Shown one piece after another: positions 33,709-42,569 of a stretch of 64,000 bases of DNA. Under the pieces are notes generated by a model that did no database searches, was not told where the DNA came from, and saw nothing but the letters and a program-made list of their open reading frames with translations. The stretch comes from Gracilibacillus lacisalsi DSM 19029 (GTDB lineage Bacteria > Bacillota > Bacilli > Bacillales > Amphibacillaceae). The translations under genes and the position numbers were made by a program. The DNA lies in contig NZ_KB898662.1 of assembly GCF_000377765.1 (NCBI RefSeq), positions 62,001 through 126,000 on the forward strand, written 5' to 3'. How positions within the stretch are numbered: the stretch's first letter is position 1; the number at the start of each line of letters is the position of its first letter.

Positions 33709-34149
33709 ATGCAGCTAACTGTTTATTTAGCGGGACAGATTCATGATGATTGGAGAAAAGAGGTAGAGCAAAAATCGAAAGAAAAAGGACTTCCTTTAAC
33801 TTTTGTAGGTCCTCAAACAAATCATGATCGTTCAGACAATGTTGGCGAGGATATACTAGGTGAACAACCTGGTAAGCTTTATAAAGACGATGCAGCATCA
33901 GATATAAACAATTTTCGAACACAAGTCTTAATGAAAAAATCTGATATCGTGATTGCGCTTTTCGGGGATAAATATAAACAATGGAATACCGCAATGGACG
34001 CAAGTACTGCAATTGCGATGAACATACCTACCATTATTGTCAGACCAGATTCACTTATACATCCATTAAAAGAGCTTTCCAACAAAGCGAATGTAACCGT
34101 TGAAACTATTGATCAAGCTATTGAGGTCATCTCCTATATTTACGAATGA
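33709..34149 (+). CDS. ytoQ: YtoQ-family protein
   Basis: 146 residues, homologous in pattern to Bacillus YtoQ: it begins QLTVYLAGQIHDDWR and includes DNVGEDILGEQPGKLYKDDAAS, NNFRTQVLMKKSDIVIALFGDKYKQWN and MDASTAIAMNIPTIIVRP. The family has a nucleoside 2-deoxyribosyltransferase-like fold, which makes binding of a nucleotide or related ligand plausible, but no activity is established as far as I know. Cytoplasmic, monocistronic, with a terminator 14 bp after the stop. Confidence 0.85.
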   Translation: MQLTVYLAGQIHDDWRKEVEQKSKEKGLPLTFVGPQTNHDRSDNVGEDILGEQPGKLYKDDAASDINNFRTQVLMKKSDIVIALFGDKYKQWNTAMDASTAIAMNIPTIIVRPDSLIHPLKELSNKANVTVETIDQAIEVISYIYE

Positions 34150-34162
34150 AACACCGTGCTAT

Positions 34163-34196
34163 AAACACGAACATTTTAAAATGTTCGTGTTTTTTG
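34163..34196 (+). terminator. Terminator of ytoQ
   Basis: A stem of about 13 bp (AAACACGAACATT... with ...AATGTTCGTGTTT, 34163-34192) followed by a T run. Confidence 0.85.
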
Positions 34197-34374
34197 TTCA
34201 CTGAAGTGTATTTCTCTTGCTTAGATAATCAACGATATCCAAGGAAGAGAATCTGATGAGGAAGTAAGGTAAATAGTCCGAATATGTCCTGTACTTTCTA
34301 CGTCAACCTCTTTATTTATCCCTTTTCTACTACTCTCTAAAACTCACATTTTTATTATTGTCATACTTATTATC

Positions 34375-34391
34375 GATTTGTCATACAAATC
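34375..34391. promoter_or_regulatory. FadR/GntR-type operator before the transketolase operon
   Basis: GATTTGT-CAT-ACAAATC, perfect 7-bp arms around 3 bp. The core TTGTCATACAA fits the FadR-subfamily pattern TnGTn(0-3)ACnA. A half copy, TTGTCATAC, starts 20 bp upstream (34358-34366). Both lie in the upstream region of the GntR gene, so they are the likely autoregulatory site. Confidence 0.65.
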
Positions 34392-34439
34392 TAATAATTG
34401 TTTAACAAGTGAAGATGTCCCTATTAGTTGGAGGAAATC

Positions 34440-35129
34440 ATGAAAAAGAATGGAGAGAAAAAAGTAGCACAAAAAAGTGAAATTATCGACATTATTGTGG
34501 AATGCCTGTCAACAAAAAGAAATCTGCCTTCAGAAAAAGAATTAACAGAACGACTTAGTGTCAGCAGACCTGTTTTACGAGAGTTGTTACGTGAATTTGA
34601 GGCAAGCGGCATTATCGTACCTACACAAGGAAAAGGAAGAGAAGTGCGATTTCCTGATGTCAGCAACTCCATATTAGGTGGCTGGAACATTCTACTTCGT
34701 GCAAGACCTGCATCCTTACTAGAACTATTAGAAGTACGATACAACTTAGAGAGGGGGTTTTTACCTTCCGCCATTGAAGCATTAACTTTAGAAGATTTAC
34801 AGATGATGAGAGATTTGGTTAACCGGATGGAAGCAAAAGCACAGAAAAAGCGCATTTTCAAAGAAGAGGATCAATTATTTCACAGAATTCTTTATTCACG
34901 AACGAAAAACCTAATATTAGACCAATTGCTTCATGCATTTTGGGAATTGTTTGAGCAAAAAAGTGAACTGCATCATTCCGAAAATTTAATCCAAGCTGCA
35001 GCACTTCATCACCAACTTTATCAAGCTATTCTAACGCAAAATATCGAGGAAGCAGAAAAATTATTAGAATTGCAGTTTCATGATGTTAGACAACGGATTA
35101 TCAACATGATGGAGACAAATCCTAATTAA
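34440..35129 (+). CDS. FadR-subfamily (GntR) transcriptional regulator
   Basis: A 229-residue regulator with an N-terminal winged helix (KELTERLSVSRPVLRELLREFEASG, about 30-60) and a C-terminal all-helical FCD ligand-binding domain, in which Asp/His positions (EEDQLFHRIL, ALHHQLYQAI) are the usual metal ligands. Such proteins sense sugar acids or related metabolites. The frame opens at a TTG (34428) that is part of the GGAGG ribosome binding site; the ATG at 34440 is correct. It heads the operon with transketolase and the sugar transporter. Confidence 0.9.
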   Translation: MKKNGEKKVAQKSEIIDIIVECLSTKRNLPSEKELTERLSVSRPVLRELLREFEASGIIVPTQGKGREVRFPDVSNSILGGWNILLRARPASLLELLEVRYNLERGFLPSAIEALTLEDLQMMRDLVNRMEAKAQKKRIFKEEDQLFHRILYSRTKNLILDQLLHAFWELFEQKSELHHSENLIQAAALHHQLYQAILTQNIEEAEKLLELQFHDVRQRIINMMETNPN

Positions 35130-35146
35130 AGGAGGAATCAGAATTA

Positions 35147-35992
35147 ATGGCAAATACGAGAGAAATTAACGAAATCGCAAAAAGAATTAAACGTGATGTT
35201 ATTCAATTAACAAGTAAAAACACTGGTCACCCTGGGGGAGCAATAGGAGCAGCAGAAATCATCGCAGAATTATATTTCAATCGATTACACCACCGACCAT
35301 CACAACCTGATTGGGAAGACCGTGATCGCTTTGTGTTAAGTAATGGACACATTTGTACAGCGCTATATTCTGCCATGGCTAGAAGTGGTTACTTCCCGAT
35401 TGAAGAATTATGGACGTTCCGAAAACTAAACTCCAGACTACAAGGACACCCATCACGTCATGACTTACCAGGACTTGAAACATCTGCAGGACCGCTGGGA
35501 CAAGGACTTTCGATCGCAAATGGAATGGCACTTGCTAACCGGCTTCGAGACAGTGATGCAAAAATTTATTGCTTAGTCGGGGACGGTGAAATTCAAGAAG
35601 GCCAAGTCTGGGAAGCTGCTATGACAGCTGCACACCATCATTTAGATCAAATCGCATTGATCATTAGCTGGAATGACATTCAAATTGACGGTCATGTCAA
35701 AGATGTGATGAATATTGAACCGATCGCCGAAAAATTCAAGGCATTTGGCTGGCATACTCTCGAAATTGATGGCAATGAAGTAAATCAAGTGAAAAAAGCA
35801 TTTGATCAATTTGAACAAAATACTGGTACTCCAACTGCGATAATTGCGAAAACGGTCATTGGAAAGGGAGTTTCGTTTATGGAACATGAAGCAATCTGGC
35901 ACGGAAAAGCACCATCAGAGGAAGAAGCCACTCGCGCACTCGATGAAATCGGTACTAGCAGTTTTGGCTCAGATTTAGTAACAGAACGATAA
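35147..35992 (+). CDS. Transketolase, N-terminal (TPP-binding) subunit
   Basis: One half of a split transketolase, 281 residues. It carries the thiamine diphosphate motif GDGEIQEGQVWEA followed by an N-containing segment (SWNDIQIDG), the phosphate-binding GHPGG near 27-31 and SNGHICTALYSA. The partner C-terminal subunit follows after 16 bp. Split transketolases of this kind are common in catabolic operons, where they rearrange pentose-type sugar phosphates imported by the neighbouring transporter. AAAGGAGG precedes the ATG. Confidence 0.93.
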   Translation: MANTREINEIAKRIKRDVIQLTSKNTGHPGGAIGAAEIIAELYFNRLHHRPSQPDWEDRDRFVLSNGHICTALYSAMARSGYFPIEELWTFRKLNSRLQGHPSRHDLPGLETSAGPLGQGLSIANGMALANRLRDSDAKIYCLVGDGEIQEGQVWEAAMTAAHHHLDQIALIISWNDIQIDGHVKDVMNIEPIAEKFKAFGWHTLEIDGNEVNQVKKAFDQFEQNTGTPTAIIAKTVIGKGVSFMEHEAIWHGKAPSEEEATRALDEIGTSSFGSDLVTER

Positions 35993-36008
35993 TGAAGGAG
36001 GATTACAA

Positions 36009-36974
36009 ATGACAAAAGCAAAAAGTGGTCGTGATGGTTTTGGGAGAGCATTAGTAGAACTAGGCGAAGAAAATCAAAAGGTAGTCGCATTATGTGCCGA
36101 TTTAGCTGAATCTGTCAGGGTCGAAGCTTTTGCCAATAAATATTCCGAAAGGTACTTTCAAATTGGTATATCTGAACAAGATATGATCGGAACAGCTTCC
36201 GGCTTAGCATTAGCAAACTATATTCCTTTTGCTACAACATATGCTGTGTTTGCTGCACAACGAGCGAACGAACAAATACGTCTGGCAGCTTGTTACAATC
36301 AAGCTAACGTAAAAATCGCAGTCAGTCATGCAGGATTGACATGCGGAGAGGATGGGGCTACCCACCAGGCATTAGAAGATATAGCCTCCATGAGAGCAAT
36401 GCCTGAAATGACGGTAATTGTACCTGCAGATGAAAAAGAAGCTTATGAGGCAACTAAAGCAAGCACAGAATGGATCGGTCCTGTTTACCTTAGATTGGGA
36501 CGCACGCCAGTTCCGATCGTAACAAACGATACCGACCCTTTCCAAATCGGTAAGGCTCGGACAATCAAAAAAGGAACAGATGTATCCATTTTTGCATGTG
36601 GAATCATGGTGGAACGTGCATTACAAGCTAGTGAACAACTAGCTTCAGAAGGAATAAATGCATCCGTTATTAATGTCCATACAATAAAACCACTGGATAA
36701 GGAAGCTATTATAAACGAGGTTCAACACACAGATTGTGTGGTAACAGCAGAGGAACATTCTATTATCGGCGGTCTAGGTGGTGCTATTTCAGAACTTTTA
36801 GCGGAGGAATATCCTGTACCCGTACGTAAAGTCGGAACACAAGATACTTTTGGTGAATCCGCATCACCTGAAGAACTGCTCGAAAAGTATGGATTAACGG
36901 CTGCCAATATTGTCACAGCAAGTAAGAAAGCCCTCGAGCAAAAAGAACAATTTTTAGCAAAAGAAAGGAGTTAA
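36009..36974 (+). CDS. Transketolase, C-terminal subunit
   Basis: The other half of the split enzyme, 321 residues: the pyrimidine-binding domain (FANKYSERYFQIGISEQDMIGTASGLAL, with the catalytic Glu in GISEQ) and the C-terminal transketolase domain from about 195 (TEEHSIIGGLGGAISELL-like segment). Together with the upstream product it forms one active site at the subunit interface. It is 16 bp downstream of its partner and 5 bp upstream of the binding-protein gene, so the five genes 35147-40097 form one operon. Confidence 0.93.
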   Translation: MTKAKSGRDGFGRALVELGEENQKVVALCADLAESVRVEAFANKYSERYFQIGISEQDMIGTASGLALANYIPFATTYAVFAAQRANEQIRLAACYNQANVKIAVSHAGLTCGEDGATHQALEDIASMRAMPEMTVIVPADEKEAYEATKASTEWIGPVYLRLGRTPVPIVTNDTDPFQIGKARTIKKGTDVSIFACGIMVERALQASEQLASEGINASVINVHTIKPLDKEAIINEVQHTDCVVTAEEHSIIGGLGGAISELLAEEYPVPVRKVGTQDTFGESASPEELLEKYGLTAANIVTASKKALEQKEQFLAKERS

Positions 36975-36979
36975 ATAAG

Positions 36980-38299
36980 ATGAAGAGACTATTAACATAT
37001 CTGTTGGTATTATTCTTACCTATTATTTTAGTTGCTTGTGTCTCTAGTAATAACTCCACATCCACTGAAGGAACAAATGACTCTCAAGATAATGAATCTA
37101 CCGATACAGAGCAAGAAGACACACAATCAGCTGATGAACCGGTTGAACTAACCTATTGGTATTGGGCTGATAACTCTGAATACTCTAATTTAATGCAGGA
37201 TATAATTGCAGAGTTTAATGAAACAAATGATAAAGGCATTACCGTTATCGGTGAGGAGTACCCATGGGACGGTGGTGGTTATAGTGAAACATTGTTTACC
37301 GCTGCAATGGGAGGTGGCGGGCCGGATGTAGCTGCTTTTAAGTTAACCTCCACCCCGCTTTTCACCGCAAATAATTTACTAGCTAAACTTGATGACTATA
37401 TCGACAGTTGGGAAGATAAAGACGACATCGAAGAGAACTTATACGATATTATGAAAAGCGCAAGCGGCACAGACAATTTATACGTTATGCCTTGGAATAC
37501 CCAAGTATTATACATGTATTATCGCCCTTCTATTTTTGAAGAAGCTGGTGTTGAAGTTCCGACCACCTATGAGGAATTATTAACCGCTATTGAACAAACA
37601 ACAATGGATACCGATGGTGATGGAAATACGGATATTTATGGGTTTGGTATGCGGGGTGCTACAGGTGGCCAAGAACCTTGGGGGAGTTTTATTCATGGCC
37701 GTGGTGGTGATTTTGAAGATATGACGAGTAAAGAAGCTATTCAAGGTATGCAAGACTTTATTGATATATACGAGAATGGCTATGCTCCCCCATCAGCTAC
37801 TACAGATGGCTTTAATGAAATAATTGCTAATTTTAAATCAGGTAAGACAGCCATGACCGTTCACCATACAGGTTCTTCCGCTGAAATGGTGGAAACATTC
37901 GGTGATGATGTATCTGCCTTTGCCTTCCCTGAAGGTGTAGGGCAATGGACATCAATGGGGGATACCAATAATGTTATTTTTGAATCAACCGAGCATAAGG
38001 AAGCAGCATTCGAATGGGTTTCCTATCTAGCAACTGGCAAAGGACAAGAAGATTGGACGATTGCAACAGGCAATGTACCAGTAAGTACTCGTGTTCAGGA
38101 AATGGATCATTTTCAAAACGATGAATTTATGAAAGCTTCGATTGAGGGAGTACCTTTTGCCGGTATTCTGCCGATAAAGGATACTACAACAGAATGGATC
38201 AGTACAATTTGGCCTAACACGACAGCTTCCGCATTATTAGGAGAAATCACAGCAGAAGATGCTATGCAGCAATTACACGAAAGTCTGCACGAAGAATAA
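36980..38299 (+). CDS. Sugar-binding lipoprotein of CUT1 ABC transporter
   Basis: Extracellular receptor of 439 residues, anchored by a lipoprotein signal peptide with lipobox LVAC (Cys20), then a Ser/Asn/Glu/Asp-rich linker to about 52. The mature part is a family 1 binding protein (LTYWYWADNSEY..., GPDVAAFK). It lies between transketolase and two permease genes. It differs strongly from the binding protein at 4500-6191, so the two transporters take different substrates; the transketolase link suggests a pentose, pentitol or other non-hexose sugar. Confidence 0.92.
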   Translation: MKRLLTYLLVLFLPIILVACVSSNNSTSTEGTNDSQDNESTDTEQEDTQSADEPVELTYWYWADNSEYSNLMQDIIAEFNETNDKGITVIGEEYPWDGGGYSETLFTAAMGGGGPDVAAFKLTSTPLFTANNLLAKLDDYIDSWEDKDDIEENLYDIMKSASGTDNLYVMPWNTQVLYMYYRPSIFEEAGVEVPTTYEELLTAIEQTTMDTDGDGNTDIYGFGMRGATGGQEPWGSFIHGRGGDFEDMTSKEAIQGMQDFIDIYENGYAPPSATTDGFNEIIANFKSGKTAMTVHHTGSSAEMVETFGDDVSAFAFPEGVGQWTSMGDTNNVIFESTEHKEAAFEWVSYLATGKGQEDWTIATGNVPVSTRVQEMDHFQNDEFMKASIEGVPFAGILPIKDTTTEWISTIWPNTTASALLGEITAEDAMQQLHESLHEE

Positions 38300-38322
38300 C
38301 AAATTATGTAAACGGATTCAAA

Positions 38323-38362
38323 AAGGATCATGACAGAGAACAATTCTTTGGCATGATTCCTT
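38323..38362 (+). terminator. Hairpin between binding-protein and permease genes
   Basis: AAGGATCATG (38323-38332) pairs with CATGAT-T-CCTT (38352-38362, one bulged T). No long T run follows, so it probably stabilises or partly terminates the upstream mRNA, keeping the binding protein in excess. Confidence 0.5.
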
Positions 38363-38387
38363 CTTACCAAGCTACTACGAAACAGAG

Positions 38388-39269
38388 GTGAAAAAGATGC
38401 GACGTAAAAATATCAATATATGGCCCTATCTTCTAGTGTTACCGGCATTATTAATTGTCACCTTTGTTGTTTTTATACCTGTTATTGAGGCCATATTCAT
38501 GAGTTTTCAAAGCTATGATTTAAGGCGACCCGATAAGATCGCTTATCTAGGTTTTCGAAATTTTGCGGACATGTTTTCCGATCCAATCTTTTGGCTTGCC
38601 TTTAAAAACACGATTATATGGGTTGTTTTTGGTGTTGGACTGCAATTTTTATTTGGTTTTATTTTAGCTTTATTATTGAATCAATCCTTTCGGGGACGTG
38701 GAATTATTCGGGCAGTTAGTTTGATTCCATGGGCTACTCCTGGTGTGTTAATCGGACTGATGTGGAAGTGGATATACGATGGAAACTACGGCGTTTTAAA
38801 TGATTTGTTGATCAAGCTGGGGCTGCTTGATCAAGGAATCACCTTTTTGTCTCAAACATCCACAGCATTTGGATCTGTCATTGTTACGATCATCTGGCAG
38901 GGTATTCCTTTTTTCGCCATTATGATCCTTGCTGGGTTACAAGTGATTTCACGAGAAATGTATGAAGCAGCTGATATTGACGGAGCAAGCAAACTACAGA
39001 AATTGATTCATATCACGATTCCATCGTTAAAGAATGTGATTATTATTACTATTTTACTTCGGATTATCTGGGTCTCTAACTCTGTTGATATTATCCATAA
39101 CATGACTGGTGGTGGCCCATCGTACTCTACTCAGACTTTGAGTGTTTATATTTTTAATAAAGCAACAGTACTAGACCTAGGCTATTCTTCCAGTATGGCA
39201 CTTTTCTTAATGTTCATGCTAGCAATGGTAGCTGTTCCATATCTCAAAAATGCGTTTAAAGAGAGGTAA
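38388..39269 (+). CDS. Sugar ABC transporter permease (MalF type)
   Basis: Membrane subunit of the CUT1 importer, 293 residues, six transmembrane segments; first segment YLLVLPALLIVTFVVFIPVIEAIFMSFQ. The EAA loop is MYEAADIDGASKLQKLIHITIPSLK. The frame opens at an ATG three codons earlier than a second in-frame ATG, both at the 5' end (a start at 38397 is possible). Ends 6 bp before the partner gene. No ATPase gene is present, as for the first CUT1 system. Confidence 0.92.
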   Translation: MKKMRRKNINIWPYLLVLPALLIVTFVVFIPVIEAIFMSFQSYDLRRPDKIAYLGFRNFADMFSDPIFWLAFKNTIIWVVFGVGLQFLFGFILALLLNQSFRGRGIIRAVSLIPWATPGVLIGLMWKWIYDGNYGVLNDLLIKLGLLDQGITFLSQTSTAFGSVIVTIIWQGIPFFAIMILAGLQVISREMYEAADIDGASKLQKLIHITIPSLKNVIIITILLRIIWVSNSVDIIHNMTGGGPSYSTQTLSVYIFNKATVLDLGYSSSMALFLMFMLAMVAVPYLKNAFKER

Positions 39270-39275
39270 TGAGCG

Positions 39276-40097
39276 ATGCGTTGGAAGAGAATTGTTTCTT
39301 TATATATTCCATTGGGTACTATTCTATTGTTTTTACTGTTTCCTTTTTACTGGACGTTTATTACATCCATGAAACCGGAGCATGAATTGTATGGTTCCAC
39401 TGTCACCTATTGGCCAAAAGAGTTAACATTGGCTTCTTACCAAAAATTATTTGGCGAGTTTAATTTCCTGTTACCGATGTGGAACAGTTTCTTAGTAGCA
39501 ACGATCACCACCTTTGTTACACTTTTTGTCTCTACTTTGGCAGCTTATTCTTTTACCAGATACGAATTCAAAGGAAAAAGTCTGCTAATGGGCTTATTTT
39601 TAACAAATAATATGTTTCCGAATGTATTATTGCTTATCCCCTTATTTGCGATCATGCGTAGTTTTGATTTACTATATACACCAATTTCACTGGTGATGGC
39701 ATATGCAACATTCACCATCCCTTTCTCGGTGTGGATGCTTACAGGCTATTTAAAAGATTTGCCTAATGCATTAGAGGAAGCAGCCATGATTGATGGTGCC
39801 AATCGAGCAACAGCTTTTATAAAAGTAATCCTACCAGTCCTTATGCCATCGATCGTTGCAACTGGGGTCTATATCTTTATTCAATCTTGGAATGAATACA
39901 CCTTTGCTGTACTTTTTACGAATGAAGCGACTAGAACGATACCAGTTACACTAAAGAATCTAATCGGGCAACTCGGTGTGCAATGGGATTTATTAACGGC
40001 CGGGGGAATTATTACGATCATCCCTGTCTGTATTATGTTCTTCTTTGCACAGAAAAAATTGATCGAGGGAATGACAGCGGGATCAGTGAAAGGCTAG
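39276..40097 (+). CDS. Carbohydrate ABC transporter permease (MalG type)
   Basis: The second permease of the importer, 273 residues, six transmembrane segments, EAA loop LEEAAMIDGANRATAFIKVILPVL and the MalG-type ending LIEGMTAGSVKG. Last gene of the GntR-transketolase operon, followed at once by a very strong terminator. The ATG has GAGGTAATGAGCG upstream, so it is close-coupled to the previous gene. Confidence 0.92.
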   Translation: MRWKRIVSLYIPLGTILLFLLFPFYWTFITSMKPEHELYGSTVTYWPKELTLASYQKLFGEFNFLLPMWNSFLVATITTFVTLFVSTLAAYSFTRYEFKGKSLLMGLFLTNNMFPNVLLLIPLFAIMRSFDLLYTPISLVMAYATFTIPFSVWMLTGYLKDLPNALEEAAMIDGANRATAFIKVILPVLMPSIVATGVYIFIQSWNEYTFAVLFTNEATRTIPVTLKNLIGQLGVQWDLLTAGGIITIIPVCIMFFFAQKKLIEGMTAGSVKG

Positions 40098-40098
40098 G

Positions 40099-40147
40099 AA
40101 ATCTAATAAACCAGTCGTGTGAATGATCACGACTGGTTTATTAGATT
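40099..40147. terminator. Strong bidirectional terminator between convergent operons
   Basis: Perfect 21-bp stem running from AAATCTAATAAACC (40099) to GGTTTATTAGATTT (40147) with an 8-nt loop. It separates the plus-strand transporter operon from the minus-strand PTS operon and can end both. Confidence 0.9.
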
Positions 40148-40150
40148 TAT

Positions 40151-41425
40151 TTATTGAAAAAAGGATGCAAAAATACCAATTAGAATTCCGACTATTCCAA
40201 AGTCCGTATCACCAAAGGTAGTATTAGCAAATCCAAGATCACCTAACACAGGTAACAAAAAGGCAGGAATAAAGCTTATAAGTACTCCATTAACAAAACC
40301 ACCTAATGCAGCACCAATTCGACCACCCGTTGCATTACCGAACACCCCTGCACCCGCTCCTGTAAAAAAGTGTGGTACAAGCCCTGGTATTATTAGAGGA
40401 AGTGCGAGTACTCCCAGTACAGCCATACTAATTAATCCACCTACAAAACTAAACAAGAAGCCAATCATTACAGCTGTTGGTGCATACGGGAAAACAATTG
40501 GTACATCTAAAGCAGGTTTTGCTCCAGGTACAATTTTATCTGCTATCCCTTTAAATGCAGGAACAATTTCATTCAAAATCATTCGTACACCTAACAAAAT
40601 AATACTCAGCCCTGCTGCAAAGGTAATCCCCTGCATAATACTAAACATCAAATAATTCTGGTCACCACTGTAATTAGAGACAATATCCGAACCTGCCAAC
40701 ACAGCAATAATAATAAAGATAGCAACCATTGTTAAGGCAGTAGAAACTAATGAATCCTTTATAAATGCCCAGCGATCAGAAATTTTAATATCTTCTGTAG
40801 ACTTTTCTTTATTGCCAAACCACTTTCCAACTAATCCGGCAGAAATATATCCGAATGTGCTAAAATGACCAATTGCCACCTGATCATTACCCGTTACTTG
40901 ACGCATAAAAGGTTGACCCAAGGCCGGCATGATCACCATTAAAAACCCTAATAATAAAGAACCGACAAATACTAACCAAAATCCACTTAACCCTGCTGTA
41001 CCAAGCACAGCCGATAATAATGCTGCCATAAAAAAGGTATGATGCCCAGTTAAGAAAATGTATTTCCAAGACGTAATACGTGCAAATAAAATGTTCGCAA
41101 TAAATCCAAATCCCATAATTAAGGCTGTCTCCGCACCAAACATCTGCTGAGCTAACGCAACTACTGCCTCATTATTCGGTACAACCCCTTGAATTTGGAA
41201 CGCCTCTTCAATAATACCACCCAATGAATCTAACGAACCGATAATAACCCCTGCACCAGCACCTAATATAACAAATCCGATCACACTTTTTAATGTGCCG
41301 GTTAGAACCTTTGACACGATAGCCCTTTGAGCAACAAGTCCAATTAAAACTATTAGACCAACTAATACCTCAGGAATACTTAAAACTTCATTCATCAAGA
41401 ATTCAAAAAAGCCCACTAGGTCCAC
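40151..41425 (-). CDS. ulaA: PTS ascorbate-type transporter subunit IIC (UlaA/SgaT-like)
   Basis: Integral membrane channel of an L-ascorbate-family phosphotransferase system: 424 residues, about eleven membrane segments, with family features LTGHHTFFMAALL, GNDQVAIGHF and FPYAPTAVMIGF. UlaA-type transporters import L-ascorbate or other substrates while the IIB partner phosphorylates them. In this window no ascorbate-6-phosphate lactonase or downstream enzymes (UlaG, D, E, F) are present, so the true substrate is uncertain. The split transketolase nearby is a common partner for such PTS genes. Assignment to the family is firm; the symbol denotes homology, not proven substrate. Confidence 0.88.
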   Translation of the reverse strand: MDLVGFFEFLMNEVLSIPEVLVGLIVLIGLVAQRAIVSKVLTGTLKSVIGFVILGAGAGVIIGSLDSLGGIIEEAFQIQGVVPNNEAVVALAQQMFGAETALIMGFGFIANILFARITSWKYIFLTGHHTFFMAALLSAVLGTAGLSGFWLVFVGSLLLGFLMVIMPALGQPFMRQVTGNDQVAIGHFSTFGYISAGLVGKWFGNKEKSTEDIKISDRWAFIKDSLVSTALTMVAIFIIIAVLAGSDIVSNYSGDQNYLMFSIMQGITFAAGLSIILLGVRMILNEIVPAFKGIADKIVPGAKPALDVPIVFPYAPTAVMIGFLFSFVGGLISMAVLGVLALPLIIPGLVPHFFTGAGAGVFGNATGGRIGAALGGFVNGVLISFIPAFLLPVLGDLGFANTTFGDTDFGIVGILIGIFASFFQ

Positions 41426-41438
41426 CTCCTTAGGTTAT

Positions 41439-41646
41439 AAGAAAAGCGCAGAGTGCCCGCTTAAAAACGTAGCGTCTGAACCAAAGCAACTAAGATAAAG
41501 GAATCACTGACTTGTACAGGAGGTACTGACATCTGTTTTGCCTACAGGACGTAGGCGAATTTAACAGATGTCCTTTTCCGAGCCGATGATGACTTATCGT
41601 AGGTGCTCTCGGGAAGTAGACTAGTTTTTGGCACTCGGAGCTAGAC
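41439..41646. repeat. Dispersed repeat A, long copy with hairpin insertion
   Basis: From AAGAAAAGCGCAGAG to CTCGGAGCTAGAC, shared with 61568-61709 (blocks AAAAACGTAGCG, AACTAAGATAAAGGAATCACTGA split in two words here, CCGATGATGACTTATCGTAGG and GTTTTTGG). This copy is about 66 bp longer because of an internal insertion holding a nested hairpin at 41528-41572. It fills the space between the IIC and IIB genes. No coding potential seen. Confidence 0.8.
41528..41572. repeat. Nested perfect hairpin inside repeat A
   Basis: Outer arms GACATCTGTT (41528-41537) and AACAGATGTC (41563-41572), inner arms GCCTAC (41540-41545) and GTAGGC (41551-41556): both perfect. Absent from the other copy of repeat A. 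Confidence 0.7.
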
Positions 41647-41666
41647 ATCAAAAACGGTCTTTAGTA

Positions 41667-41933
41667 TTATCCAATAAATCCGATTAATTTCTCTTTCACT
41701 TCCTGACCATCCGCTATATTATTAATGGCTATTACTGGTTTTGATCCATCGTCCAATTGTTTCGCAAATTCGGTATTCGTCACGATAAGATCTGCCTGTA
41801 ACCCAGCAGCTGTACTAAAATCTGCAGTCTCGACATCTGCAACTTGATTTAAATCTTTTAACACCTGTTCCACTGTCATTTTCAGCATCATACTCGAACC
41901 AAAGCCCATTCCACAAACAGCTAAGATTTTCAT
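41667..41933 (-). CDS. ulaB: PTS ascorbate-type subunit IIB (UlaB-like)
   Basis: Cytoplasmic phosphocarrier of 88 residues that passes phosphate from IIA to the sugar. The phosphoacceptor is Cys7 in the loop VCGMGFGSSMM, the lactose/ascorbate IIB type. The frame is open 14 codons upstream (to 41975), overlapping the IIA gene, but the ATG at 41933, preceded by AGGTGAAGAG, gives the standard MKILAVCGMG start. It begins 4 bp after the IIA stop, so translation is coupled. Confidence 0.88.
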   Translation of the reverse strand: MKILAVCGMGFGSSMMLKMTVEQVLKDLNQVADVETADFSTAAGLQADLIVTNTEFAKQLDDGSKPVIAINNIADGQEVKEKLIGFIG

Positions 41934-41937
41934 CTCT

Positions 41938-42372
41938 TCACCTGCTTTCCTCATCAAACAATTGTTGTACTTCACGAACCGTTCGTGCTTGTTTTAATCG
42001 CGCTAACTTTTCACTGTCACCTATCACCTCCGCAACCGCTTTCAATAAATTCAAATGCATTACTTTATTTTTCGCAGCTAAACCGATAAAGACAATTGCT
42101 TCTTTATCTGAGGAAAAAGAAACAGACTTTTGCAAAACAGAAACACTTATTCCTTGTCGTAATACCCCATCCTCTGGTCTAGCATGCGGTAATGCCACTC
42201 CTGGTGCAATAACAATATACGAACCTAAAATATGAACCGTATCCACCATTGCATGAACATAACGAGCCTCCACATTTCCATTGTCGATTAATAACTGTCC
42301 ACACTGTCGCACCGCCTCTTCCCAGTCTGAAGCCACTTGCCCAACTCGAATAACCTCTTCATTCAGCTTCAT
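41938..42372 (-). CDS. ulaC: PTS subunit IIA, fructose/mannitol (UlaC) type
   Basis: Receives phosphate from HPr; 144 residues with the active-site His63 in GVALPHARPEDGV, typical of the PTS_EIIA_2 domain. First gene of the minus-strand PTS set (IIA-IIB-IIC). AAAGGTGGGG precedes the ATG. A TATATT -10-like hexamer is about 40 bp upstream on the minus strand, but no certain promoter or operator was identified. Confidence 0.88.
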   Translation of the reverse strand: MKLNEEVIRVGQVASDWEEAVRQCGQLLIDNGNVEARYVHAMVDTVHILGSYIVIAPGVALPHARPEDGVLRQGISVSVLQKSVSFSSDKEAIVFIGLAAKNKVMHLNLLKAVAEVIGDSEKLARLKQARTVREVQQLFDEESR

Positions 42373-42450
42373 TCGGTCCCCACCTTTAAAACGTACTAGC
42401 CCTAATACAATATATCGTTGGTGTACTCATTTTATGTACAGAGTTTACTG

Positions 42451-42504
42451 AAAAAAAATAAAGGACTTTTCCATAAGTCCGATATAGAATTATGGTAGTC
42501 CTTT
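42451..42504 (-). terminator. Terminator of the LnrLMN-like operon
   Basis: AAAGGACT (42460-42467) pairs with AGTCCTTT (42497-42504), with an inner CCATAA/TTATGG stem; the minus strand then reads ATTTTTTTT. The plus strand also has a T run (TTTTTGTTTTT), so it is bidirectional. Confidence 0.85.
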
Positions 42505-42569
42505 TTGTTTTTACGAAAAACAATATTCAATTAATAATCAAGCAATATTATCGTATTAGAACAGTTCAT

